A stretch of 64,000 nt of DNA from Xylogone sp. PMI_703. Taxonomy: Eukaryota > Ascomycota > Leotiomycetes. Where the stretch lies: the NCBI GenBank assembly GCA_021399445.1, contig JAJTUQ010000003.1, positions 6,510,001 through 6,574,000 on the forward strand, written 5' to 3'. Made by a program: the position numbers and the translations under genes. This document shows positions 46,094 to 55,918 of this stretch, in pieces. The notes beneath the pieces are model-generated. The model searched no databases. It had not been told where the DNA came from and saw only the letters and a program-made list of their open reading frames with translations. Every line of letters starts with the position of its first letter. The first letter of the stretch is position 1.

Positions 46094-47113
46094 GCTAGCC
46101 ACGCGTACAATGTTCTTAAACCGATCAAGCTTTTTCTCCCCACTCATCCGGCCCTTGTCAATTGGCGGGCTGGTAATAGAGCTTGGTATTCCCCGCCCTG
46201 CTGGTCTAAGGAGATTTCCACCAGTTATCGTTTGGGCCACGGCAGAATTGACGGCAAGGCTTGGAAGTCATTTACCCACAGAACCAGAAAGGCAAAGCTT
46301 CAACGTTCTCCGCACAGAATAAGCCTGCGCCTGCCGTGTGTACCGGCTTCAGGCTATTTCGCCAAGCCACCAGTCCGTGGTCCTACTATGGAATGAGTAG
46401 CAGAGACACGAGGACCTCGTGTTCTTTTTTGGGACTGTGGACTGGTCCAATCCAGACCGAACCGCAAAATCTGCCAATACATAGGGAAGTCGGACGTTAC
46501 CGGTGATGGAATTGTTAGGATGCGAAGATAGATATGGCTTCTCTGCTGTACAAGAATGCCAGAATAAGAGATTAAAACCCAATTCAAGTGAGTTTATTAG
46601 ACCCTTTATAATCAAAATGAATTAGACTAGTTATATGAATTGGCATTTTTCAGATTATATGCGTTAATGATAACTAATTGTAAAATCGTATGTGTTTACC
46701 AGGAATCCAGCTGTGGTTGGGCTTTGATAGCGTATGCGAACGCAGGCATGGCTACAGTAGCCAGGTACAGACCCATCCAAAGTGGGGTGTGTGCAGTTCC
46801 ACAGGCGGGGCCCCGCAGGCTACGACGTGCTGTGGACCCGTCTCCGGGGCAGTCTCTGCGGTAAGGGTAAGGAGACTCCGGGGTAAAAAAATGATCGCTA
46901 TCATGGCGGCTTGGGCAGGAGCTGGCATTGTATATCAAGACCATTAATACTCTCTCTTTCTCTCTCGCTCCCGACAATCCTCTTCTGTCTCCTGCATTAC
47001 ACCGGTGGAGTGGTTCCATCTTCGGGGCAGGATCTCGTCTGCTTTCCCCCTGACTCGATTCGTAGTCCCGTCTGCTCTCTTGCTCTCTTTTTCTACCTCG
47101 ACCTCTCTTTACC
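46094..47113. promoter_or_regulatory. divergent region, esterase / permease
   Basis: Holds the promoters of the divergent esterase and permease genes. A CT-rich tract at about 46944-47000 precedes the permease start, a common fungal promoter feature. A 189-codon minus-strand frame here overlaps the permease 5' end and looks like a GC-rich shadow. Confidence 0.5.
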
Positions 47114-48754
47114 ATGGCGGAGAAGGAGCCCTCCGCCAGCACAGCAGCACAAAATGACCATGTTGATGCCGTCAGGGACCTCGAATCCAGCGGCTGGGTT
47201 CGAACCGCCTCCGCTCGCCAGGCCACTGAGGCCGAGCACGCCCTCACGATCGTCCAGGGCATCAAGATGTACCCGCAGGCATGCTTCTGGGCCTGCGTCG
47301 TCTCGCTTGTCTACATTATGGACGGTTATGATACCGCCCTCATGGGCTCACTATTTGCCTTTCCCAACTTCCAGCAGCGTTTCGGTGTCCCCCAGGTCGA
47401 CAAACCGGGCTCGTACCAGGTCCAGCCCAAGTGGCAGACTGCACTGGGCCTAGCCAGCCCGCTGGGGAACATCGTTGGCATCTTCGTCAACAGCTACATG
47501 ACAGAGCGGATTGGCCACAAGCGCTCCGTCCTGGTGACTCAGTTCTTCCTCACGGGCTTCATCTTCATCTCGTTCTTCGCACCGAGCGTTGAAGTCCTCT
47601 TTGTTGCTCAGCTGCTCTGCGGTTTCGCCTGGGGTGTGTTTTTCACGCTTGCCCCGGCCTATGCCTCCGAAGTTACCCCTGTCGTGCTCCGCGCCTACCT
47701 CGAGACCTTTGTTGTCCTCTGCTCAGGTATCGGCCAGCTGATCTCGTATGGTGTGCTAGATGGGCTGCTGGGCAATACCACCATCTGGGCCTGGCGGATC
47801 CCCTTTGGTGTGCAGTGGGTATGGACCGTCATCATCGTTCCGCTTGTGGCATTAGCCCCTGAGTCCCCCTGGTGGTTGGTCCGTAAGGGCCGCCTAGAGG
47901 ACGCAGTCAGGTCGATGAAGCGGCTATCTTCAAATCAGGACGAGATCCAAATTCGCAACGCTCTGGCGCTCATGGTCGAGACCACCGAGCTGGAGCGCAG
48001 CATGACCGAAGGAGCCAGCTACATCGACTGCTTCCGCGGCGACAACCTCTGGCGCACTGAGATCGGCTGTTTTGTCTGGCTTTCGCAGGTCTTGGTTGGG
48101 TTTGGCATCACCTCCTATGCGACCTACTTTTTTGAGCAAGCTGGCCTAAAGCCAACTGATGCTTATAAGCTGACGGTGGGTCAAGGGGGTCTTCACTTCG
48201 TAGCTGTGGTACTCTCGGTTTTCATCACAGCGCGGTATGGACGGCGGTCGATCTACCTCGTAGGATGCCTCATCATGGCAGCCAGCATGTTTGTGATAGG
48301 GTTCATGGCTATTCCGACCCAGACGCAAGGCCTAGGTTATGGTTCAGCTGCCATGTATTATGTCTGGTACGTGACTTATGAGGCGACCATCGGTCCCATT
48401 GCCTATATCGTCGTCAGTGAAGTCTCGTCGACACGCCTACGCTCCAACAGCATTGCGCTGGGCAGGAATGCCTACAACGTTGTTAACATCGCCGCTACCT
48501 GCGTGGTCCCGCACCTGCTCAACCCGAACGCCAGCGACTGGAAGGGTAAAGCGGCATTCCTGGCTGCTGGCTTCGGCATTGGCTGCGTTGTGTGGGGATG
48601 GTTCCGTCTGCCAGAGCTGAAGGATCGTACGTACGAGGAACTGGACATTCTCTTCTCTAAAGGTCTCGGGGCGCGCGATTTTGCTAAGTACGAATTCAAC
48701 CGGGAGGTCGAGATCGAAGCTAAGCTAGCCGATATCGAGCATCATGAAGGATGA
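47114..48754 (+). CDS. MFS alpha-glucoside (maltose-type) permease
   Basis: A single exon of 546 residues from the ATG in ACCATGGCG. A hydrophilic N-terminal tail is followed by twelve predicted membrane helices. Signatures: MDGYDTALMGSLFAFP after helix 1, ERIGHKRSVL between helices 2 and 3, APESPWWLVRKGR after helix 6, RYGRRSIYLVG in the second half, and LPELKDRTYEELDILF at the end. ESPWWL in place of ESPRWL and PELKxRxYEELDxLF are typical of fungal maltose/alpha-glucoside symporters. It should import an oligosaccharide with protons at the plasma membrane. The gene is intronless and visibly richer in G/C at third positions than most neighbours, in contrast to the four-exon transporter at 19-21 kb. 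It is divergent from the esterase gene. Confidence 0.94.
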   Translation: MAEKEPSASTAAQNDHVDAVRDLESSGWVRTASARQATEAEHALTIVQGIKMYPQACFWACVVSLVYIMDGYDTALMGSLFAFPNFQQRFGVPQVDKPGSYQVQPKWQTALGLASPLGNIVGIFVNSYMTERIGHKRSVLVTQFFLTGFIFISFFAPSVEVLFVAQLLCGFAWGVFFTLAPAYASEVTPVVLRAYLETFVVLCSGIGQLISYGVLDGLLGNTTIWAWRIPFGVQWVWTVIIVPLVALAPESPWWLVRKGRLEDAVRSMKRLSSNQDEIQIRNALALMVETTELERSMTEGASYIDCFRGDNLWRTEIGCFVWLSQVLVGFGITSYATYFFEQAGLKPTDAYKLTVGQGGLHFVAVVLSVFITARYGRRSIYLVGCLIMAASMFVIGFMAIPTQTQGLGYGSAAMYYVWYVTYEATIGPIAYIVVSEVSSTRLRSNSIALGRNAYNVVNIAATCVVPHLLNPNASDWKGKAAFLAAGFGIGCVVWGWFRLPELKDRTYEELDILFSKGLGARDFAKYEFNREVEIEAKLADIEHHEG

Positions 48755-49656
48755 ATGATCATCGGCCGTCGTCCTGTGATTCTCCAAACGTTTGTCGTTC
48801 TCGAGCAGGACGGAGCATTGGGATTAGTCCTGATGGATACCACACCGAGCTTCTATTTTATCGTGTTCCTTTATGCTTTTTGATCCACATTTGTCTAAAT
48901 ACCTCCATAGCTGTAGAAAATTGATATAAGTAATTATGATACAGGATGCCTCTTAGAGGTGCCAACGACGGGAAGTGCATGGGTACTGGGAGAGTTGGCA
49001 AAAACCTTGGTATGAATCTCAAAAAGGCATCGCTCTTGCCCTTAAAGTAGTGAAGGCTAGACTCCTGAGTCAGTCGAAGTAACCATTGAGAAGCTTGCGT
49101 CCTAAGTAACAAGGAAGTCAGAGCGTTGAGGGATCGGGTTGAGAGCGAGGCTGCCCCCAGTGACCTACGTTAATATCTCATTGGACTTTATCCATTAAAA
49201 TTTCAATATTATGATATTCTAACATGAAAATAGTACATATAAGATGACTCCACACAGAGACTTGATATCTTTTATTAAATTCTGGTTTTAACTAGTATGA
49301 TTACTGTTGAGCTAAGGTTATAGTTTAGGTTTGAGCTAAATACATGTGTACTTTAACTAACCACATTTGAGCATGCCACTCTTGTGTACAACAACGTACC
49401 AAGGACTTCAATTTGCTGTCAATTTAGATAAACTCGAGGTTTAGGTGCACGCGCAGCTTGTTAGATCGGATTATGAGCTAGATACACTTACTCCACACCT
49501 GAGACTAGAGTGCATCAGATAACGCTTGGTTTCTTGTTAAGGTGCTGTTGCATATCCTCGTAACGTTAGCCTCGATGCCGAGCACAGCACGAGTCTTGCT
49601 TGCCTTTGAACAAAACATTTTCCCATAGTATTTTCATTGGGTTTAAATAAAACTAA
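48755..49656. other. AT-rich spacer with a dispersed repeat
   Basis: 3' flanks of the permease (+) and the next minus-strand gene. It holds one copy of the repeat described separately. No gene was seen. Confidence 0.5.
49249..49332 (+). repeat. dispersed direct repeat, left copy
   Basis: Starts TCCACACAGAGA and contains TATTAAATTCTGG-like text, then TATGATT-CTG-TGAG and TAAGGTTA. A clearly similar copy in the same direction lies at 54838-54925. The diverged copies differ by substitutions and small gaps. Possibly terminal fragments of an old transposon. Confidence 0.6.
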
Positions 49657-50265
49657 TTACAAACTAAGATCTGGGCAATCCTTCGGATCGGCATAAAATG
49701 TGCCACCAAGCTGCTCAATAGCATAGCATCTTTCCTCCATATTATAAGCATTAAAGATCCTACCAACCCCACTGGTCCCAGATTCAGTTCGTGTTGTTTT
49801 CAATACCCAAACACCTCCATTAGCCGGCCAACCAACAACCAGAACAGGTTTATAAGGGGAAGGAGAAGTGAATTTATCCTTATAATAATCCTCCATCCCT
49901 TGCCACCAAGTTGCTCCAAGCTTGCGCATTCTATCACAATGAGCCTCCTCCTCTACAGGGTTTTGAGATCGTATAGTGTCATGAAACCGATTAATCTGCA
50001 AGAAATCAAGCTCAACCCCATTCGTTGCTTGAAAGATATATATGCCGCCTTTGCTTGGCCACCCTCGTACTCTAGCACCAGGCTCTGAGGTAAATATTGC
50101 TCGTAAATGTGGTAAATACGGGTCTGAGCCATTATAATCTTCTTCTGCATCCTCTACGAATATGGCGGATGTGACTGGATATGACGTTACAGCCATAGAG
50201 GACGAGTAGAATCTGCCAACCAAGACAAGGCAAGCGCCGAAGATAAGCGCGATTTGCAGAAACAT
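49657..50265 (-). CDS. secreted two-repeat protein beside chitinase
   Basis: A single exon of 202 residues. The N-terminus MFLQIALIFGACLVLVGRF is a signal peptide or signal anchor. The rest consists of two similar units: unit 1 has GWPSKGGIYIFQATNGVEL, then INRFHDTIRS, and ends CDRMRKLGATWW; unit 2 has VGWPANGGVWVLKTTRTE, then RIFNAYNMEE, and ends CYAIEQLGGTFYAD. Each unit holds one Cys at the same place, so a disulfide between units is possible. I recognise no named domain. It sits head-to-head with the LysM/GH18 chitinase locus 0.5 kb away; similar small secreted genes beside such chitinases suggest an accessory role, which I infer from position only. Unlike its neighbour, this gene is intact. 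Confidence 0.8.
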   Translation of the reverse strand: MFLQIALIFGACLVLVGRFYSSSMAVTSYPVTSAIFVEDAEEDYNGSDPYLPHLRAIFTSEPGARVRGWPSKGGIYIFQATNGVELDFLQINRFHDTIRSQNPVEEEAHCDRMRKLGATWWQGMEDYYKDKFTSPSPYKPVLVVGWPANGGVWVLKTTRTESGTSGVGRIFNAYNMEERCYAIEQLGGTFYADPKDCPDLSL

Positions 50266-50790
50266 TTGGGTACAGTGCCGTCAAAATCCAGTATATAATA
50301 CAGGGCTATATATATACCCGCTTCTCTGCTGCAGTTTCCTTTAAATATAGAGAACTCAAGTATATGGCTCGGAATGACGCCTGACGACAATGAGGGCTTA
50401 AATATATTAGTCATTAAAACGTTACAACAAGTGTAGAACGATTTTAATCTATTTCTGCGGGATTTTGTCGGCCCGGGCTGCGGGAGGAACTTAATTTTGC
50501 GGTTGTGAAACCTCAGGATAAATAGCTATAACCCTTTCAAGCCTTTCACGCAAGACAGTTTTTCACGCTTCCTCCCATTCTCAGGATTTCTTGGGTATTT
50601 GTATTTTCGTTATGGCTCGACTGCTACGATGGCCGGGCGGTGGGGGGGGGTACGTTATGTTCTTCGTAACATGCATATAAAGATGTAGGGAAGTTGGGCA
50701 ATGAATTCTTGCCTTTGGTTTTCTCTTTTGCTAATATCTCAAGAATACAAAGATCGGATTGATTTTTTGATATCTTTTCCTCTATTCATT
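50266..50790. promoter_or_regulatory. divergent promoter, two-repeat protein / chitinase locus
   Basis: Between divergent starts. It contains a G-run near 50640-50650 and ends in a region where the chitinase signal-peptide exon would be expected; none is clear. Confidence 0.4.
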
Positions 50791-53700
50791 CTGACCCAAC
50801 TCGCTTTACCGCTTGGACAATGGGCGCCACCTGTACCACCATCCAGGTGGTATCTGGGGACTCTTGTGCCTCCTTGGCTTCGAAATGTGGTATCAGTCCT
50901 GCCAACTTCACTGCCTATAATCCTAGCCCTACGCTATGCTCTTCTCTAACGCCAGGACAACACGTGTGTTGTAGCTCGGGATCACTGCCAGATTATACAC
51001 CAACACCCTATCCCAATGGAACCTGTTCCAGCTGGCTTGTACAGCCGGGAGACTATTGTGCATATCTAGCAGCTGAATTTTCAATTACCGTGGATGAAAT
51101 TGAGGCGTATAATAACAATACTTGGGGATGGCTAGGGTGCTCCGACTTACAGGTTGGACAAAATATTTGCATGAGCCTGGGCAATCCTCCCTTCCCGAGT
51201 CCGGTTTCTGGTACTGTCTGCGGCCCCCAGGTCCCTGGAACTACCCCAACCAACAATAGTGCTGGATGGGCTTTACTAAATCCGTGTCCGCTCAATGCCT
51301 GCTGTGATATCTGGGGTCAATGTGGGACTACCCCTGACTTTTGCACCGCCTCTAAATCCGTCACTGGAGCCCCTGGTACCAGCGCTCCCGGGACATCTGG
51401 TTGTATCTCCAACTGTGGAGTAAATATTACCAACAACGCTGATCCACCGGCTGAATTTTTCAATATAGGTTATTTCGAAGCATGGAACTGACAGCGAGGC
51501 TGTCTAACCTTAGATGCCAACCGAATCCCATCCTCGTACTCCCATGTACACTTTGCATTTGCAAATATTACTGCTGATTTTCAGGTAGACGTATTTCAGT
51601 TAAATGACACCTTTATCCAATTCGCGAGACAGACAGAATTCAAACGGATCCTTTCATTTGGTGGTTAGTCTTTTTCAACAGACCAAGACTCCTATCCCAT
51701 CTTCCGGCAGGGTGTGACTGCCGCTGACAGACAGACATTTGCCAATAGCATTGCCTCTTTTGTGAGTCAGTATGATTTAGACGGTGTTGACTTCGATTGG
51801 GAATATCCCGGTGCTACCGATATCAAAGGTGTTCCCCCAGGAAGTCCGGAAGATGGGACAAATTATTTAGCCTTCCTACAAACGCTTCGCTCAGTCTTGC
51901 CAGCGGGCAAAACTATTTCAATGGCTGCCCCTGCTTCATATTGGTATCTAAGAGGATTCCCAATCAAAGATATGGTAACTGTTCTTGATTATATTGTTTA
52001 TATGACCTATGATCTTTATGGTCAGTAAGACTACAACAACACGTTTTCTAACCCGGGGTGTCCGAATAGTAATTGCCTTCGCTCACAGTACGTGGAGACA
52101 TTTAATTTTATGTGTTTAGAAGTCATATACTTACTTTTGAAATGTAAATCTCACTGAGACCGTATATGCCCTGGCTATGATAACCAAGGCTGGTGTACCA
52201 GCCGACAAAGTAGTCGTAGGTGTCTCCAGCTACGGGAAATCTTTCAGCATAGTAGACCCCAGCTGTACAGGCCCCGAATATCTCTTTACTGGACCCGAAT
52301 CTAGTGCTTTACCAGGAAACTGTATTACGACTACGGGCTATATCGCTGATGTAGAAATCTATCAATATATCGAGAGTAGCACGGAATCCTGGCATGACAA
52401 CTCCAGCGACTTGGATATCACAGTTTACGGTAGTAATACGTGGGTTGCATACATGGGGCAGGCCACCAAGAACTCTCGTATTAGTTTATATAATTCTTAT
52501 AATTTCGGCGGTTCTGTTGAATGGGCCATAGATTTAAAGCAATTCAGTGACGACAATTCTGCGGGTATTACTTTAAAAGAGGCCGAGAAAGACTTCAATG
52601 ATGCTCTGGAGACTAGTGGATATAATATGTCCTCTTTCAATAGAACGTGACCGACTTAGCTACCAAACTGATGAAGTGGACTGGATGTGATACAGAACAG
52701 AAATAGATGATATATTCCGGTTGGCAGCAGTCCTGGAAGATTATGAATCTGCTATATGACGAGGTTTACTATGAATTCAACTTTAACGAGGCAGCCACAG
52801 TTGAGTATCTAGGACCTCCTGCAATGAATTCGGGCCAGCAGGTTGCAATTAAAAGTGAGTTTTCCTTGGTCTATGTTAGTAGATTGTACGCGGTAGAATA
52901 CTATAGGCACTCACTTCTCCCAGATATCTTTTTAAAATTGGCAACCATCCAGCCAGGCTTCATTTTAACACCTTTTGACTGGCAAATTCATGTTCGATGC
53001 GATAATCCTAAGCTCCTATGACCATGTGGCCTGGCCTCTACTACTGCTGCGTATACTACAAACAAGGACATTCAATCTGGGCTTGCTCGAATCAATTTCT
53101 GTCCTCGTTATTTTGCAAGTGCTGATCTGGATGATGCAATAAAGAATGGGAATGATGAAAGCCTAGGCCCAGAGTGGTGGGCTAACCTGGATAGTTATAT
53201 TCCTAACAAAGGTGAGCAAATGTTTTCCCGCCCAGCTCTTCCGGGCCCGTTCTAACTCAAGTGACAGGACGAACGTAGATTCACGAATTACTACACATTG
53301 ACTGAGTCTCGCAAGCAAGAAGTTACGGATCTAACAAGCATGTTACAGATATTAAATTGAGACTAGCCCCTGAAGAAGACATAATTAAAGCCTATGACCC
53401 GCTACAAGCAAAGGCTCTTGCCAGATGGGGCCAAGATACAGGATTCTGGGTGATACAGAACGCGGATAGTCTAACTCTCTACGCTATGGCACAATACGTG
53501 CAGAAGGCACTGGGAGACGTCTATCCGCATCAAACCCTCGCTCCACCGACGCCAGACCTCGTGTACCCTCCTGGAGCGTTCATAGCAGATGATCTGTTCA
53601 CCATATATCCTAACGGCAGCGTGACTATTGCCAACTCTAGTAATGTGTTGGATGCAGAATGGGACGCCGGAAGTCCATGTGCTGCGGCCGATGATGAGGA

Positions 53701-54196
53701 CGAGGACGGAAATTCAGATACTGTTCTAGATCTTACTGCCGGAGGCTTCGCCAATTCATACTCATATCCTGATGATTATCTTTACCAGTATGTATTTTGG
53801 ACCAATTCGTCGATGGTTATACCAACGGCTACAACTGCTTTACCAACTGCAACCCCTACGTCTGGCCCAGGACCACAGTGGTGCCAGATTTTTGCCTTTG
53901 CTCTCATGAACGAGCTAAGCGGCACCTTCTCATCTGGTATCGAGGTTTATAATTCTTCAGGTGCGCTGGTCTATGAAGATAATGTTGATCTAAGAACAAA
54001 TACAATAGTGCCTATTTCTGCGAGTAGTTGGGGAGGACCCTATGATTTAACTCCTGGCTGCACTTATGACGGGACATCTGATGCGTTCATCCTTTGTGTG
54101 TATGACTATGATGGTATTGTCTATCAGGGAACGATTTCAACAAGTGCTGGTGTCAATGAAGCTTCTAACTGCCGTATTTATCTCTCATGTCGATAA
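50791..54196 (+). pseudogene. decayed LysM/GH18 chitinase (subgroup C type)
   Basis: Two LysM modules (CTTIQVVSGDSCASLASKCG and WLVQPGDYCAYLAAEFSI) are followed by a hevein-like chitin-binding segment (CPLNACCDIWGQCG). The GH18 domain keeps its catalytic signature LDGVDFDWEYPG and MTYDLYGQ, and a C-terminal domain ends at 54196. The reading is broken by stops at 51489 (TGA), 51666 (TAG), 52026 (TAA), 52704 (TAG), 53019 (TGA), 53276 (TAG) and 53303 (TGA), plus an apparent frameshift near 52642. The 51666 and 52026 stops replace the expected conserved Trp in SFGGWSFST and YGQWDYNN; 53276 and 53303 also fit Trp. At one intron the acceptor reads AA (52141-52142) where AG is expected. The 5' end and signal peptide are not identified. 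Relatives are secreted chitinases, sometimes named killer-toxin-like, that act on fungal cell walls. Confidence 0.85.
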
Positions 54197-54301
54197 AATA
54201 TCCGAAAATAATTGAGGAATCTATCTATTATTCAATTTAAACCATGATTTGCCCAACAACAAATCGCCCTAAGCATTGATTTATCAGCCGGAGGCCGCGC
54301 T

Positions 54302-54775
54302 TTGCAGACCCGCAGCGTGACAACTAAGAGAGCCATCAAAAAGATTTATATGTCGTATCCATGGAAATTTGAGAGGCAAACACATCCGGAGCAAAAGGCT
54401 GTTTTATGTAGAAAGCGCATTAAGTGCCCTGGTTTCTATCTCGAGCCGACTATAATCACCGAGATTTCTCGTGAAAACCCACTTTTCTTTGACGAGACCT
54501 TTGGACCTGTAATACCCTATTATGTCGTTAACACTGAAGAAACGATCATATTGGCCAATGCTATAACATATCTTCGGTGCGAACACTAAGCACTAGGCAC
54601 GCACAGGAGTTTTGGCGATAAAAATTGAAGCTGGCGTGGTATTCATTGATTTTATCAATCTACTTTGCCCTTGTACTTCCGTTCGATGAAATCGAAAGTC
54701 CGGATTTGGGAGATTATTCAGAACCAGGAATTAAGGAAGTTCATGAATAAGAAAATGGTAAGAGCAGCTGAGTAA
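54302..54775 (+). pseudogene. 3' relic of an aldehyde dehydrogenase
   Basis: An open stretch at 54302-54589 contains GFYLEPTIITEISRENPLF and DETFGPVIPYYVVNTEE, the conserved region before the C-terminus of aldehyde dehydrogenases (succinate-semialdehyde type). After a stop at 54587-54589, shifted frames still show IEAGVVFI and, further on, GIKEFMNKKMVRAA. The catalytic Cys region and the N-terminal two thirds are missing. It is a dead fragment directly after the dead chitinase. Confidence 0.72.
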
Positions 54776-55918
54776 AATCGTCTCCTTGGGACGGAGATGT
54801 CGGTAGGAATACATAAATTATGTTTTATAATGGAAAATCCACACAGAGAATTTATGCTTTATATTAAATTCTGGGTTTAATTTAACAATTGTATGATTCT
54901 GCTGAGTTAAGGTTAATTTAAAAGGTTACATCCCAAAATAATAAGTATAATGTGTCTAAGACAGTATGTACGCATCAAAGCGAAGGCGCGTTGTTGACGG
55001 CTTGATTCAGCTGCTGTAGTAGGAAAGACCTCTAGGTACACTTGGCACTCTGGTATCCCATAATTACCGCGTACCTGTGTTTATTACTGCCCACGGATTC
55101 CCCCCATCTCTCTCTTCTCTCCCAATAGTCCAACCGGCCCCCATCCCTGAGAGCAAGCTCTCCTGACTTGTTCTAGCTCCTCATATTCAGCCCTTCAGCC
55201 ACAGCGGAGATTCTCGCGCCTGGCTTATGGATGCCTGGCCACATGCTGCAGTGCGTATAGAGCCGGGTTTCCGACTTTGTCAGTCTGCCGAGAGGTCGTG
55301 GCAAAAGGATTCGCGGAGGGTACAGCAGTAAACGCCACGATGCCTGGCGAACATCACACGGCGGGCACAGAGGGCCGGTGGCCTGAGTCCAGAGGAAGAG
55401 CGAAATCCGAGTTTGTAGAGTGCAGAATAATTTTGTCACAACACATAGCGTAGCAAGGTACTCCAGGAATGATGTAGCGTGAAGTCGGTTTTAGCATAGC
55501 CAAGCTTTGTTGAGCAGTTGCTAAGAGACGACAAGCTCATCGATCTCGAATCAAGCCCCTGGCAATGGTGACCGAAAAGTGAATAGGTTAATAATCCTTC
55601 GTCCTTTGCGGAGGAGTCAGGCGCTCCGTAATATTGAGACTAACTTCCTCCGTACGTGTAAGGGAGATAAATAAGCGGAACTACATCCAATATCTGCGGG
55701 TCCTCCAAGAGCTCCATCAACACCACGATTTTGACGACTATCGCTATCATTTTTGACACTATCGTTTAGATACCATTTTTCTGGGGACTATCGTCACTGT
55801 CATCATTAACACTACCGTTATATATCGTTAGCTGTCTCGTTGAGTAGGAGAATACGGTTTACCCCAAGCAGCCTTGCCCTCTTTTGCTCTCCACAGCACC
55901 CGCAATACTTATACGAAA
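54776..55918. other. spacer / promoter of the surface-protein gene
   Basis: Apart from the right repeat copy, the middle (55.1-55.5 kb) is GC-richer without a recognised frame. At 55731-55820, three imperfect ACTATCG..ATTTTT units form a short tandem array just before the next gene. Confidence 0.45.
54838..54925 (+). repeat. dispersed direct repeat, right copy
   Basis: Begins TCCACACAGAGAA, then ATATTAAATTCTGG and GTATGATTCTGCTGAG, similar to the copy at 49249-49332 in the same orientation. The two copies bracket the chitinase locus. Confidence 0.6.

Noticed and set aside
46696..47265. 189-codon minus-strand frame over the permease 5' end
   Set aside because: Shadow frame in GC-rich sequence antisense to the permease.
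48378..48620. Other-frame ORFs inside the permease
   Set aside because: Out-of-frame shadows of a clear membrane protein.
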